A DNA stretch of 64,000 nucleotides from Bryobacteraceae bacterium (GCA_025056455.1 JANWVY010000002.1:420737-484736), one strand, 5' to 3'; positions 26,186-34,958 are shown, counted from the first letter of the stretch. Program-made: numbers and translations. Notes: generated by a model from the sequence alone, not told the origin.

Positions 26186-28526
26186 ATGTTTCGTCCTCTC
26201 TTAGCGACGTTTTGGCTGGGATTGCTGGCGGTGGCTTGGCTACAGGCTCAGACGACGTTTGGCATTATTCGCGGCCGCGTCACCGATCCTACAGGCGCTG
26301 CGGTCCCGAAAGTGCAGGTGGTGGTGACCAACACGGCGACGGGTATTTCTCGTGCGGTCACCACGGGCGAGGACGGGGCCTATGAAGCTGGGTATCTAGC
26401 GCCAGGCCCCTATTCAGTCACCGTGGAGGCGCCGGGGTTCCGGCGTTTTGTTGCGGATCAACTCACGCTCAACGCGAATGCGATCGTGCTCGTCGATTGT
26501 CCCTTAACGGTGGGCGATGTTTCGGCCTCGGTGACCGTGCAGGCCGGTCCTCCCTTGATCTCCACGGAAAGCGCTACCCTCAGGTGCTTGCAAATACTGC
26601 TGCTGCGTTTTGATGTCGGTGTTGGTGCGCAACTACAACCCTGTGAGCGGACCGGTAGATGGTCCGACCGTGGTGCGAGAGATGGGGCTGACCAACTTGC
26701 CCGCCGACTTGCCTCAGGTGGGCGCGATTCCCATTGTCAACATCACAAATTTTCAGACGATCAGCCAGATTGACTTTTCTCGCCCGGCGGAGATGATCTA
26801 CCAATGGCAAAACAATTTGTCGTGGATTAAAGGTCGCCATACGCTGAAGTTTGGGGGTGAGATCTGGCACAACTACGGGTCGAATTTCGGCGTTTCACCC
26901 TCGCGCGCCTACGGCAGCGTCTCCTTTACTGGGGCCTACAGCGGGTTCAGTTACGCAGACTTTATCCTCGGCATTCCCCGACAAGCCTCGCGTTCTTCGG
27001 CCGGCTTTGTAAAGATCAAGAGCACAAACTGGGATCAGAATTTCTTCATTCAGGATGACTTTAAGGCCACCCGCCGCCTGACGATCAACGTTGGGCTCCG
27101 CTACGAGTACAATCCTCCCTACGTAGAGCGAGAAGATCGCAACTACAACTTCAATCCCTTCACGGGACAAATGGTGGTGCCCACGGCCGAATCCAGGGAA
27201 AAGTTGTTTCCCGGTTTTCTGGCCAACAACCTCGTTCCCATTGTGACCGCTCAGCAAGCCAATCTTCCCGCGCGGCGCCTAGCCTTTGCTGATAGGAATA
27301 ACTTCGCGCCGCGGTTTGGATTCGCCTATAAACTCACGTCGGACAACCGCACGGTGCTGCGTGGCGCCTACGGAATTTTTTACGACTCCTTCACGGCAGC
27401 CTTGTGGAGAACGCTGGTGGGTGGTCCCTACAACGGCTCAGAGAGCACTCCGATCAACGTCATTAGTGGCGGCAGAGCTCTCTGGATGTGGCCGGATATG
27501 TTTCCCCGGACGCTCAATCAGGTGGGAACGGCGGCCATGGCTGGCGTTGATCCCCGGATGCGTCTGCCTTACACGCAACAGTGGACGATGACACTCGAGC
27601 GCGAATTCTGGAATATGGGCTGGCGCGCATCCTATGTAGGGAGTAAGACACACCGGCTGTCCATCACCCGCGACTTGAATCAGTTACAACCTTCGACCCT
27701 TCCCTTCAGTGTTTCGCGTCGTCCTTACCCGCAGTTGAGTACCGTCACCTATCGTGAAAACGCTGGAAATGCTTACTACAACGCCCTGATTGCCAGCGTC
27801 GAGAGGAAATACAAGGCGGGACTGCAATACCAAGTCAATTACACGTGGGCCAAAAATTTGACCGATTCCCATAACGAAGGCGAGGGAGGGGGTAGCCTCC
27901 AGAATGCCTACGACCGGAGGGCGGAGTGGGGCAACCACCAGTTCACACGAAGACACCGAATGACGGTTAACTCCATCTGGGATCTGCCGTTTGGCCGCGG
28001 CCAGAAACTCGCTCGCAGTGGCGTTCTGAGCTACTTGTTCGGGGGATGGTCACTGTCCACTTTCGGAATTCTGCAAACTGGAGCGTACTTCACACCCACT
28101 TTCTCCACGTTTGATCCGGCCAATATTGGAGCGGGCGGCGGTCGCCCGGACCGGATCGGCAGCGGGCGGTTGAGCCAGCCGAACTATCTCAACTGGTTTG
28201 ACAGCCGGGCCTTCCGCGTACCAGGCGACTTGGACGGCGACAACCGCCCGGACGTGAATGTGGGCCGGTTTGGCAATTCTGGAGTGAATATTCTCCGCGG
28301 CCCGGGCACCAAGGTGCTCAACGCAGGATTGTTCAAGCGCTTCCAAGTACGGGAAGGCTACCGGCTACAAGCCGAAGCCACCTTCACCAATGTGTTGAAC
28401 CACACTAATTTCGGTGTGCCGATCGCCGTGATCGACAACCCGGCGGCAGGCCGCGTGACCGCGACGCAGACGCTCGAAAGCGCTGGTCCACGCACGACAC
28501 GCTTCGGTTTGCGGCTCGATTTCTAG
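26186..28526 (+). pseudogene. Oar-like TonB-dependent receptor, internally deleted and frameshifted
   Basis: From ATG 26186 a signal peptide and a carboxypeptidase-regulatory-like domain are intact (IIRGRVTDPTGAAVPKVQVV; PGPYSVTVEAPGFRRF) up to LISTESATL at about 26578. The frame then goes out of register. The rest of the barrel is read from about 26601 in another frame (GRHTLKFGGEIW, NFFIQDDFKATRRLTINVGL, RTTRFGLRLDF at the end). The plug and the first barrel strands, normally some 250-300 residues between these two parts, are absent. A deletion plus frameshift is the simplest reading. The remaining barrel frame (638 codons) is free of stops, so the damage is recent or an assembly error. Confidence 0.75.
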
Positions 28527-28593
28527 ACATCCCAGCTGTGGGGCCCTTGCAAACTTGCCTCGAGCGCCCAGCTGGCGAGGGTCGGGAAATCTG

Positions 28594-28623
28594 TTGACGG
28601 CTTCCGACCACGACGTTTATACT
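28594..28623 (+). promoter_or_regulatory. Sigma-70-like promoter of the aromatic leader
   Basis: TTGACG (28594-28599), an 18-base spacer and TATACT (28618-28623). The hexamer ends eight bases before the leader-peptide ATG at 28632, so the leader peptide itself may be translated from an almost leaderless transcript, although GAGG at 28624-28627 is also present. Confidence 0.75.
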
Positions 28624-28631
28624 GAGGCTTC

Positions 28632-28685
28632 ATGGTTCTGATGTCTGCTCGCTACTGGTTCTGGTGGTATCCGGAAGCAGTGTGA
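28632..28685 (+). CDS. Aromatic leader peptide of the DAHP synthase attenuator
   Basis: ATG to TGA encodes MVLMSARYWFWWYPEAV, 17 residues. Six consecutive codons (28653-28670) specify Tyr-Trp-Phe-Trp-Trp-Tyr, sensing all three aromatic amino acids at once. It sits between a good promoter and an antiterminator/terminator pair upstream of the first enzyme of the shikimate pathway. The peptide is too short to have another obvious function. Starvation for a charged aromatic tRNA would stall the ribosome on these codons, which is the signal in classical attenuation. Confidence 0.85.
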   Translation: MVLMSARYWFWWYPEAV

Positions 28686-28735
28686 GTGGCGTTGGATCCT
28701 GAATTTATTTTCAAAACTGAACATCCAACCCACTC
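28684..28735 (+). promoter_or_regulatory. Antiterminator hairpin of the aromatic attenuator
   Basis: Bases 28684-28697 (GAGTGGCGTTGGAT) can pair with 28723-28735 (ATCCAACCCACTC): 13 base pairs with a single bulged C at 28690. The 3' arm contains the whole 5' arm of the terminator (28727-28735), so the two structures exclude each other. The 5' arm begins at the leader stop codon: a ribosome that finishes the peptide covers it, while a ribosome stalled on the aromatic codons leaves it free. Confidence 0.8.
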
Positions 28736-28760
28736 CTCGGTGAGTGGGTTTTTTATTTTG
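28727..28760 (+). terminator. Attenuator terminator before DAHP synthase
   Basis: AACCCACTC (28727-28735) and GAGTGGGTT (28742-28750) form a nine-pair stem with a six-base loop, followed by TTTTATTTT. It is a typical intrinsic terminator, placed 26 bases before the DAHP synthase start. Confidence 0.85.
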
Positions 28761-28785
28761 GGGACTTCGTTTTTGTGGGGACCGC

Positions 28786-29847
28786 ATGCTCGTAGCAATG
28801 GATTCATCAGCGAAGGAGTCGGACCTGCTTCAGGTCGTTGAGCACCTTCGTCAGGCAGGCTATCGGATTCACGTCATCGAACGCTCCGCCCGTGGCATCC
28901 GGATCGGTGCAGCGCCGTCCAACGGTCGTCCGGGCGATCTGGACGCCATCCGTCAGCTACCCGGCGTACAGCGAGCGGCGCAAATTCAAGCGCCGTACCA
29001 ATTCGTCAGCCGGGAATTCCGGCCGGAAAAGACTGTTCTCACCCTTGGACGGCCAGGATTCCCTCAAGTTCAAATCGGCGGTGACCAGTTTGTGATGATG
29101 GCTGGCCCTTGTTCGGTGGAAAGCGAACGCCAGATTCTGCAATGCGCTTTTGCCGTCGCTGAGGCAGGAGCGAGCATCTTGCGCGGGGGTGCTTTCAAGC
29201 CTCGCACCTCGCCATACGACTTCCAAGGACTCGAAGAGGAAGGGCTCCGTTTGCTGGCCAAAGCGCGCGAAGCAACTGGACTTGCCATCGTCACTGAAGT
29301 CATTTCAGAAAAAGACGTGGAGTTAGTGGCGCACTACGCCGACGTGATGCAAGTAGGCGCGCGGAACATGCAGAATTTTGCACTGCTCAAGGCCCTCGGT
29401 CGCTGCGGCCGCCCGGTCTTGCTCAAGCGTGGTATGAGCAGTTCGATCAAGGATTTGCTGCTCTCGGCCGAATATGTGGTGGCCCACGGCAACCCGGACG
29501 TCATTCTTTGTGAGCGGGGTATCCGCACCTTTGAAACGGCGACGCGGAATACGTGCGACATTTCAGCAGTCCCGGTACTCCATGAGCTGACGCACCTGCC
29601 CGTGGTCGTGGACCCGAGCCATGCCGCTGGCAAGCGCAGCCTCGTACCACCGCTCTGTAAAGCGGCAGTGGCCATTGGAGCAGACGGCATTCTGCTCGAG
29701 GCCCATCCTTCGCCGGAAGAAGCGCTCAGCGATGGTCCACAATCGCTGAGCCTGGATCAATTCCGGCAACTGATGCGAGAACTCGAAGGGCATTTGGCGC
29801 TCTGGAAGCAGTCGCGGACTTGCGCGGCGGCTGCGGCCGTGTCCTAG
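28786..29847 (+). CDS. aroF: 3-deoxy-7-phosphoheptulonate (DAHP) synthase, type I-beta with N-terminal regulatory domain
   Basis: A 353-residue enzyme condensing phosphoenolpyruvate and erythrose-4-phosphate, the first step to aromatic amino acids. Residues 1-70 form the ferredoxin-like domain seen in Thermotoga-type DAHP synthases, where it mediates Tyr/Phe feedback. The barrel follows, with [52 protein letters not shown] and [17 protein letters not shown] 28786 has GTGGGG just upstream; the frame is open back to 28744, but that would lie in the terminator. Control is inferred at two levels: attenuation by the aromatic leader and allosteric feedback. Confidence 0.95.
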   Translation: MLVAMDSSAKESDLLQVVEHLRQAGYRIHVIERSARGIRIGAAPSNGRPGDLDAIRQLPGVQRAAQIQAPYQFVSREFRPEKTVLTLGRPGFPQVQIGGDQFVMMAGPCSVESERQILQCAFAVAEAGASILRGGAFKPRTSPYDFQGLEEEGLRLLAKAREATGLAIVTEVISEKDVELVAHYADVMQVGARNMQNFALLKALGRCGRPVLLKRGMSSSIKDLLLSAEYVVAHGNPDVILCERGIRTFETATRNTCDISAVPVLHELTHLPVVVDPSHAAGKRSLVPPLCKAAVAIGADGILLEAHPSPEEALSDGPQSLSLDQFRQLMRELEGHLALWKQSRTCAAAAAVS

Positions 29848-29864
29848 GCGCCTGGCTGGCGGAC

Positions 29865-30773
29865 ATGTCGAGCCGGTGGTGGATCGGCGGGTTGGCGGTG
29901 GCTGTGGTGGCCGGAGTGGCCTCCTGGCGTTCGCTTCAAAGACCGCTTTCTGAGGAGCAGCTGCTGGGGCGTTTGCCCGTGGCCGGGCGCGTGCTGGTGG
30001 GTATCGATGTCGCCGCTCTTCGAAGCTCCGGATGGCTTGCCTCTTTGGCGGGTCCTCAAAGCTTGCAGGAGGCGGATTATCAACGGTTCGTCGCCGAGAC
30101 CGGTTTTGATTACCGGCGCGACCTGGACACGGTCGTACTCTCGCATTCGCCTCTGGAAACCAGTTATCTCGTGACGGGCCGCTTTGAGTGGAAAAAACTC
30201 CGCGCCTACGCCGTTCAACAAGGTGGCCGTTGCGCTGGGGAAGTGTGCCAAGTCAGCAGTAGCACACCTGGACGAACGATTAGCTTTGCGCGCTTGAATG
30301 CCCGCACCCTGGCTCTGGCTTCCAGCATGGAGGCCGGCGCGGCGCGAACTCTTCTTGCACCTCCGGCCAAGCTCCGGACGCTTGAATATCCCCGCGCCCC
30401 GGTTTGGTTTGTTATCCCTGCCGAACGCTTGCGCGATGAGAAGTTGCTTCCCACAGGCACCCGCATGTTTGCGACCGCGCTTGGCAATCCTGAGCGCTTA
30501 ACACTTGCTCTTAGGCCGCAGGGGGAGGGATTTTTGGCAACGCTCTCAGCTCGCTATTCCAGCCTCGAAAACGCCGCGCAAACGCTCATCGAGCTCAATG
30601 CCGCCACCAAGCTCCTGCAACGCCTGTTGCGCCTGGAACACAAGGAGCCGAATCCTCGTGATCTGACAGGCGTGCTGACCAAAGGTGAATTCCGCGTAGA
30701 AGGCAACCAGCTTACCGCGAGCTGGCCCATCGAACGGGTTTTCTTTGAGAATCTTTTCGGAGGCTCGAATTGA
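29865..30773 (+). CDS. Membrane-anchored protein of unknown function
   Basis: A 302-residue protein with one N-terminal membrane helix (RWWIGGLAVAVVAGVASW) and an otherwise soluble, presumably extracytoplasmic body. The body contains LPVAGRVLVGIDVAALRSSGWLASL and later SARYSSLENAAQTLIELNAATKLL, reminiscent of DUF3352-like proteins that resemble a periplasmic scaffold. No catalytic residues are evident. The start is placed at ATG 29865, since the open frame upstream overlaps the end of DAHP synthase. It overlaps the TTG start of the PfkB kinase by four bases and probably shares the transcript. The role is unknown. Confidence 0.7.
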   Translation: MSSRWWIGGLAVAVVAGVASWRSLQRPLSEEQLLGRLPVAGRVLVGIDVAALRSSGWLASLAGPQSLQEADYQRFVAETGFDYRRDLDTVVLSHSPLETSYLVTGRFEWKKLRAYAVQQGGRCAGEVCQVSSSTPGRTISFARLNARTLALASSMEAGAARTLLAPPAKLRTLEYPRAPVWFVIPAERLRDEKLLPTGTRMFATALGNPERLTLALRPQGEGFLATLSARYSSLENAAQTLIELNAATKLLQRLLRLEHKEPNPRDLTGVLTKGEFRVEGNQLTASWPIERVFFENLFGGSN

Positions 30774-31723
30774 GCGAACCGGAAACCAGTCGCTGGCCTG
30801 GCGTGTTGTGCCTAGGCAACATCGTGATGGATTTGCTGGTCTATCCGGTAGATGAGGTCACTTGGGGCGGCACACGCTGGGTGCAGAGTATCTCACAATC
30901 GCTAGGAGGAAACGGCGCGAATACCTCCTGTGCCATTGGCAAGCTGGGTGTGAGGGCTCGGCTCTGGGGTGGCGTAGGCCAAGACGCTTTTGGCGATGCG
31001 GCTCTCCGACGACTGGAAGAATGTCATGTCGACACCCGTTACATCCAGCGTCTGCCCGACCCCACGGCAACAACGGTTGCCCTGGTCCGCTCGGATGGCT
31101 CGCGCGCTTTTCTGCATCAGCCGGGAGCGAGCCGCTCTTTGTTTCGCGACGGTCTGGAATTGACGCCTTCGCTGGTAGAGGGCTGCTCGGTATTGCATAT
31201 CGGAAATCCGTTTTCGATTCTGCCGCTGCGCGTGCATTTGAAAGAGGTTTTGCAGCAGGCACAAGCGCTCGGCCTGAAAACTTCCCTGGATACGGCCTGG
31301 GATTCGCTGGGCGAATGGATGAACTTGCTTGGTCCCTGTTTGCCGCTCGTGGATCTGCTTTTCACCAATGAAGATGAGGCGCGGATGCTCACGGCAAGCA
31401 GCGATCCGCAAACGGTCGCCACCACTTTGCACAACTACGGTGCTTCCACGATTGTCTTGAAGCGCGGCGCCCAGGGGTGCATGGTGTTTCACGGTCCTTC
31501 CGTGTGGGAAGTTCGCGGGCTCGCTGTCCAGGCCGTCGACACGACGGGTGCGGGAGATTGTTTTGCGGGCGGCTTTCTCGCTGCGCTCCAGCGAGGTTTA
31601 CCCATGCAAGAGGCAGCCCGCGTGGCCAACGCCGTTGGCGCTCTGAACGTGCAATCGATTGGGGCCACCACTGGCCTACGAGACTGGGAGCAGACGCTGG
31701 CGCTGCTCGATCCCCAGCCCTAG
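30770..31723 (+). CDS. PfkB-family carbohydrate kinase (ribokinase-like)
   Basis: A 317-residue kinase starting with TTG 30770 (TCGGAGG at 30757-30763). The N-terminal substrate motif is SQSLGGNGANTSCAIGKLG. The C-terminal PfkB signature DTTGAGDCFAGGFLAAL carries the catalytic Asp and anion hole. The middle (GVGQDAFGDAALRRLEECHVDTRYI) is typical of sugar or nucleoside kinases. The substrate cannot be decided; adenosine, ribose and KDG kinases share this fold. It is translationally coupled to the membrane-anchored gene and converges with an unknown operon on the other strand. Confidence 0.9.
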   Translation: MSEPETSRWPGVLCLGNIVMDLLVYPVDEVTWGGTRWVQSISQSLGGNGANTSCAIGKLGVRARLWGGVGQDAFGDAALRRLEECHVDTRYIQRLPDPTATTVALVRSDGSRAFLHQPGASRSLFRDGLELTPSLVEGCSVLHIGNPFSILPLRVHLKEVLQQAQALGLKTSLDTAWDSLGEWMNLLGPCLPLVDLLFTNEDEARMLTASSDPQTVATTLHNYGASTIVLKRGAQGCMVFHGPSVWEVRGLAVQAVDTTGAGDCFAGGFLAALQRGLPMQEAARVANAVGALNVQSIGATTGLRDWEQTLALLDPQP

Positions 31724-31789
31724 GTGGAAATGCGCTTTGGCGAGTGCATCCGCCCGGCGCCGAGGGAGTCCTCTCGAGGGTCGATTCGG

Positions 31790-33199
31790 TCACACCCCGC
31801 CACGTTGAGCTCGCCAAAACTGCAGGGCGCGAAACCAGCCGGCAAGTGCGCGCTGGAGGCTGCGCTGCTGTTCCGGTCCGGCGCGCTGCGGCTCGAAACC
31901 CTGAATGAGCTCCACTTCGTGGAGGCGAGAGCCGTCCGAGCGGCAGAACAAGACTCGCTCCTTGCCCTGGTGAGGCCAGGCGATGAGAAATCGGGGGGGT
32001 GATGATTTTGGTGTCCCGGCGAGCAGAATCAAGGCCTCCTGCTGTACCTCGGGATCGCACAGCGCTCGCTCCAAGTAGGCGCCGCCAAGAGTGTGGCGAA
32101 TCGCCGGCGCGGCCGAGAGCAGATGGCGCAGAAACCACTGCCTCGTCTCCCCGCTAAGGACGAACTCTGGGGATCGGAGCACGAGGTGAAAAACGCCCTG
32201 GGGCGGCTCGGCCGTGGCTTGAACTGAGGTGTGAATCCATTCGCTCGCTGCAAGCAGCGGATCTCGGCTCGACTGGCGCTTCGGGCGGCGGTAGGAAGAA
32301 TAGGAGAGGTCACACTCCAGGCGTTCGATGGCAAAGTGCGGGGCAGGCAGAGAGCTGAGTCGACTCAGCGCTTCTTCGCAGCCACGGCGCAACTGCTCCA
32401 AGAAGTGCCCAAGGCCCGCCCAGCCCCAGGCCAGTGGGGGCAAATGGTTTGAGCGCGACACGCGGGCCGAACTGTGGCGGATGGCTTGAATCACCTTGGC
32501 CAAGGCTTCGGACAAAAGACTTGGTTCCGTGCTGTCTTCCAAGCTCAGGATCCGGAGTGGCTTTGCGGCCGCGCGGCGGTAGTGAAAGACGCTGGCGGCT
32601 TCCTCCTGCCCGCTCAGACGGACGAACAAGTACTCCTCGGATTCGAGTTGGAGTCCGGCGAGTCCTTGGTTCTGGGCCCAATCCTGTGATGAGCGACGGA
32701 TGAGCTTGGCCTCTCGCCGGGCTTGCGCCGGAGTTGCGCCGCCAGGTAAGCTCCCCTGCCAGCGACTTTCTTCGAGAGCCTGCGCCACGTCCTGGGCCAG
32801 TTGTTGCTCGGCGGCTGCATCCAGCAGATAACCCGGGGCCGACACACGCCAGAGCCAGGAAGGATTTTTTCGAGGCGGACTGGGAGAGGCGCAGAGCCGA
32901 CACCAGAGACGTTGGTCCTGCCCCCACGGCTGCTTCTTGCGCCAAAACAGAATTTTGTGTTTTTGTCTTTGGAGTTGGAGGCCAAATCGTAGGTCAGCTT
33001 CTACGCTCTGTAAGGAGTAGGCTTGGGCCGAGGTGCTGCTTTCCCATGCTCGTGCCTTTTCCGCCTCCCCGAGGGCTTCCACGAGAGAAGGCAAGAAGGA
33101 ACCCGCCTCGAGGTTTTCAGCAAGGTGCTTCGCGCCGGCAGTGTTGTCCGATTCCGGGCTGCTTGCGCAAACGCATTCCTTGCTCTTGTTGGCCAGCAT
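31790..33199 (-). CDS. Unknown protein A of a three-gene operon, carries two copies of a shared module
   Basis: A 469-residue protein I do not recognise. Module copy 1 spans about 34-109: helix SFLPSLVEALGEAEKAR, strand VEADLRFGLQLQ, KILF, and an end RLCASPSPP. Copy 2 spans about 264-333: helix GHFLEQLRRGCEEALSRLSS, then PAPHFAIERLECDLSYS, and an end SVQATAEPP. Each copy is followed by a region of its own, 110-263 and 334-469; the latter includes LRHLLSAAPAIRHTLG. No signal peptide, membrane helix or catalytic motif was found. It is the last gene of the operon, 35 bases after protein B, and convergent with the PfkB kinase. The related modules suggest proteins that assemble together. Confidence 0.7.
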   Translation of the reverse strand: MLANKSKECVCASSPESDNTAGAKHLAENLEAGSFLPSLVEALGEAEKARAWESSTSAQAYSLQSVEADLRFGLQLQRQKHKILFWRKKQPWGQDQRLWCRLCASPSPPRKNPSWLWRVSAPGYLLDAAAEQQLAQDVAQALEESRWQGSLPGGATPAQARREAKLIRRSSQDWAQNQGLAGLQLESEEYLFVRLSGQEEAASVFHYRRAAAKPLRILSLEDSTEPSLLSEALAKVIQAIRHSSARVSRSNHLPPLAWGWAGLGHFLEQLRRGCEEALSRLSSLPAPHFAIERLECDLSYSSYRRPKRQSSRDPLLAASEWIHTSVQATAEPPQGVFHLVLRSPEFVLSGETRQWFLRHLLSAAPAIRHTLGGAYLERALCDPEVQQEALILLAGTPKSSPPRFLIAWPHQGKERVLFCRSDGSRLHEVELIQGFEPQRAGPEQQRSLQRALAGWFRALQFWRAQRGGV

Positions 33200-33234
33200 A
33201 CCTCTCGATCCGTGACGGGCGCCGTTCTTGTTAG

Positions 33235-34035
33235 CTACTGCTGATTCCCGCTCTGCGGGCCTGGCGTTTCTATGCGAGACATCGACCTGGGCAGAACTTC
33301 GAGAGCGCTGTAACGCCGGGCCAGCTGAAGCAACAGGTCACCGAGGGATTCAATCAGATCTACCAGCTGTTTTGGGTCCTGCGCCAGCAGCGTACTGCGC
33401 GAAGCAAGCCGCAGGAATCCTTCGTCGGGAAAGTGTTCCAGCCAGGAAGGGTCTAACGTGCCGTCTTTCCACACAAACAAGGTCATGTGGCTCCACGTGT
33501 CCGGGGTTGTGGAACCGCGCGCCGTTGCCGGCCACAGAACGAGCCATCGCTCGTCATCAAGTTGTGAGACGATGGCGGTCTCTCTTCCAGCGCGAATGGC
33601 GCGTTTGGTGCTTGGATGCAGCGCGCTCGCCTCAAGCCAGCCGTCAATCGCCTCGACAATGGCCTTGGCGTGATCCGTCTTCGGGAGCTTTGGGTGCTTT
33701 GTGCTCTTCCGCATCAGGGGAGCTGGCGGTGTTGCGACGAGCTCAAAGCGAATGCTGCTCTCGCTGTAGCTTTCCTTTTCTTCTTTGGTGGAGAACAGAA
33801 TGATATCCATGCCCCGGTGGGACAGATTTCGAAATCCGAAACGCAAGTCGGCACGCGCGGACGGAATAGCGAAACAAGAAGGCGGCACCCCAGCAGGAAG
33901 ACCTTCGTTATAGAGAGCGGATTGCCGGTTTAATTCTTGTTGCGCCTCGATGACGGCTTTTGACACCTGAGCCAGGAAGCTGGCAAGCGTCATGGGGGTA
34001 GGATTGGGCGTGTTGCTGGATGACTTTTCGCTCAT
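33235..34035 (-). CDS. Unknown protein B of the three-gene operon, one module plus a distinct C-terminal domain
   Basis: A 266-residue protein without signal peptide or membrane segment. The shared module lies at about 18-106: helix ASFLAQVSKAVIEAQQEL, then FAIPSARADLRFGFR, DIILF, and IRFELVATPPAP. This matches the modules in proteins A and C. The C-terminal part (about 112-266) has WLVLWPATARGSTTPDTWS and a helical end LVDLIESLGDLLLQLARRY. Its ATG overlaps the stop of protein C by four bases, indicating translational coupling. No family function assigned. Confidence 0.72.
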   Translation of the reverse strand: MSEKSSSNTPNPTPMTLASFLAQVSKAVIEAQQELNRQSALYNEGLPAGVPPSCFAIPSARADLRFGFRNLSHRGMDIILFSTKEEKESYSESSIRFELVATPPAPLMRKSTKHPKLPKTDHAKAIVEAIDGWLEASALHPSTKRAIRAGRETAIVSQLDDERWLVLWPATARGSTTPDTWSHMTLFVWKDGTLDPSWLEHFPDEGFLRLASRSTLLAQDPKQLVDLIESLGDLLLQLARRYSALEVLPRSMSRIETPGPQSGNQQ

Positions 34036-34619
34036 GAGTTGCCTCGCCCGGCGGGAGCAGATTCACGGCTTGGGGCTGGTTCGGGCCCCCGCCGGGACGG
34101 CAAACTGCGGAGCAGCCCGGCAAGTTCCTGGTAGCGCTGGGTCTCGGGGGAGGCGGCAGGCGCTTGCGAAGCGGCCTCGCGCGCAAGCCGTTCAAGGAAT
34201 GCGGGCCCGGGACTCAGCGCTTGGATTTCGGCGCGGATGGTGGCCGAGGCGCGCTGCTCGACGCCAAAACGCCGGGCATACGAAGCGTTCCAGGCAACGG
34301 CAAACAGCGCCGCTCGCAAGCCGAGCTGGGCGCTTCCTTCATGACCCGACAGGGAGGCTTGTTGCAGATCGGCATGCACTTCGAGAGTCGCTTGCGTGAA
34401 CTGCTGGCGGGCTGGGGCAAGCGTCGACAGCAGCGGCATGCTGGAGCGGACATCGAAGCCGGATCGTTCCAGCCCCGCCACCATGGCCAAGAACTCTCGC
34501 AGGTTTTGCACATAGTCCTCATCAAGCCTTGCCTGCGCAGCGGCAATCGCGAGCGCTAGCTCGCTGAGCAGTTGGGGAAGAGTTTGGAAGGACTGGAAAA
34601 ACGCCTCAAGCTTGGTCAT
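34032..34619 (-). CDS. Unknown protein C of the three-gene operon, module-only (DUF2589-like pattern)
   Basis: A 195-residue protein starting at ATG 34619 with GGAGGGG upstream. Its module spans about 17-140: helix LLSELALAIAAAQARL, then ATLEVHADLQQASLSG, FAVAWNASYARRFG and ASATIRAEIQALSPGP. This strand-rich layout ending in a Pro-containing stretch reminds me of DUF2589 proteins, but that is memory-based inference, not a search. The tail (about 141-195) is Ala/Pro-rich and likely disordered. It is the first gene of the operon and may represent the basic form of the module elaborated in proteins A and B. Confidence 0.7.
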   Translation of the reverse strand: MTKLEAFFQSFQTLPQLLSELALAIAAAQARLDEDYVQNLREFLAMVAGLERSGFDVRSSMPLLSTLAPARQQFTQATLEVHADLQQASLSGHEGSAQLGLRAALFAVAWNASYARRFGVEQRASATIRAEIQALSPGPAFLERLAREAASQAPAASPETQRYQELAGLLRSLPSRRGPEPAPSRESAPAGRGNS

Positions 34620-34786
34620 CAAACCCCTCCCTCTACTCTCGGAACCAGGGACTCGATGAGATCGGGGCTCGGAAAGGAACGATCAGGCACAGATTCAACA
34701 ACCCTCGCTAATTCGATTACAGGGAAGGCGTCACCAGCTCGTGAAGGCGAGTTTTGCGGAGTGTTTGACTGGCAAGGAGATGTTTG

Positions 34787-34945
34787 TTGTGTCCGGTTGT
34801 GACTTACCCGCTTTGTGGGCCAAGGCCTTGCGCCTACCCGCGGGACTTGCTAGACTACTATCTTTGCGCCACGTGTGGCGTGAGTATCTGGGAGGCTGAG
34901 CAGGAGGACGGGCGCGTGAGTCGCCTCGTTCCTCGCAGCCGTTAG
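34787..34945 (+). CDS. Possible small Cys-rich (zinc-ribbon-like) protein
   Basis: A 52-residue frame from TTG 34787, with an excellent ribosome site AAGGAG (34774-34779) seven bases upstream and a stop 13 bases before rplA. It has Cys at 2, 10, 15, 27 and 30, including the knuckle CATCG in [17 protein letters not shown], followed by an acidic stretch and a basic end. The composition is protein-like. Against it: a promoter-like pair (34828-34856) lies inside the frame, so the segment may instead be the rplA promoter and leader. Function unknown. Confidence 0.4.
   Translation: MCPVVTYPLCGPRPCAYPRDLLDYYLCATCGVSIWEAEQEDGRVSRLVPRSR
34828..34856 (+). promoter_or_regulatory. Promoter-like pair upstream of rplA
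   Basis: TTGCGC (34828-34833), a 17-base spacer and TAGACT (34851-34856). The resulting leader of about 95 bases includes a small hairpin (GCCAC/GTGGC near 34869-34880), a possible site for autoregulation by a ribosomal protein, which is inference only. Confidence 0.5.
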
Positions 34946-34958
34946 GACCAAACCAATC

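Noticed and set aside
31389-32138. Long minus-strand frame over the PfkB kinase end
   Set aside because: It overlaps the PfkB coding region and protein A in other frames, has low-complexity Arg/Ser/Pro composition and no motif; a shadow of GC-rich coding DNA.
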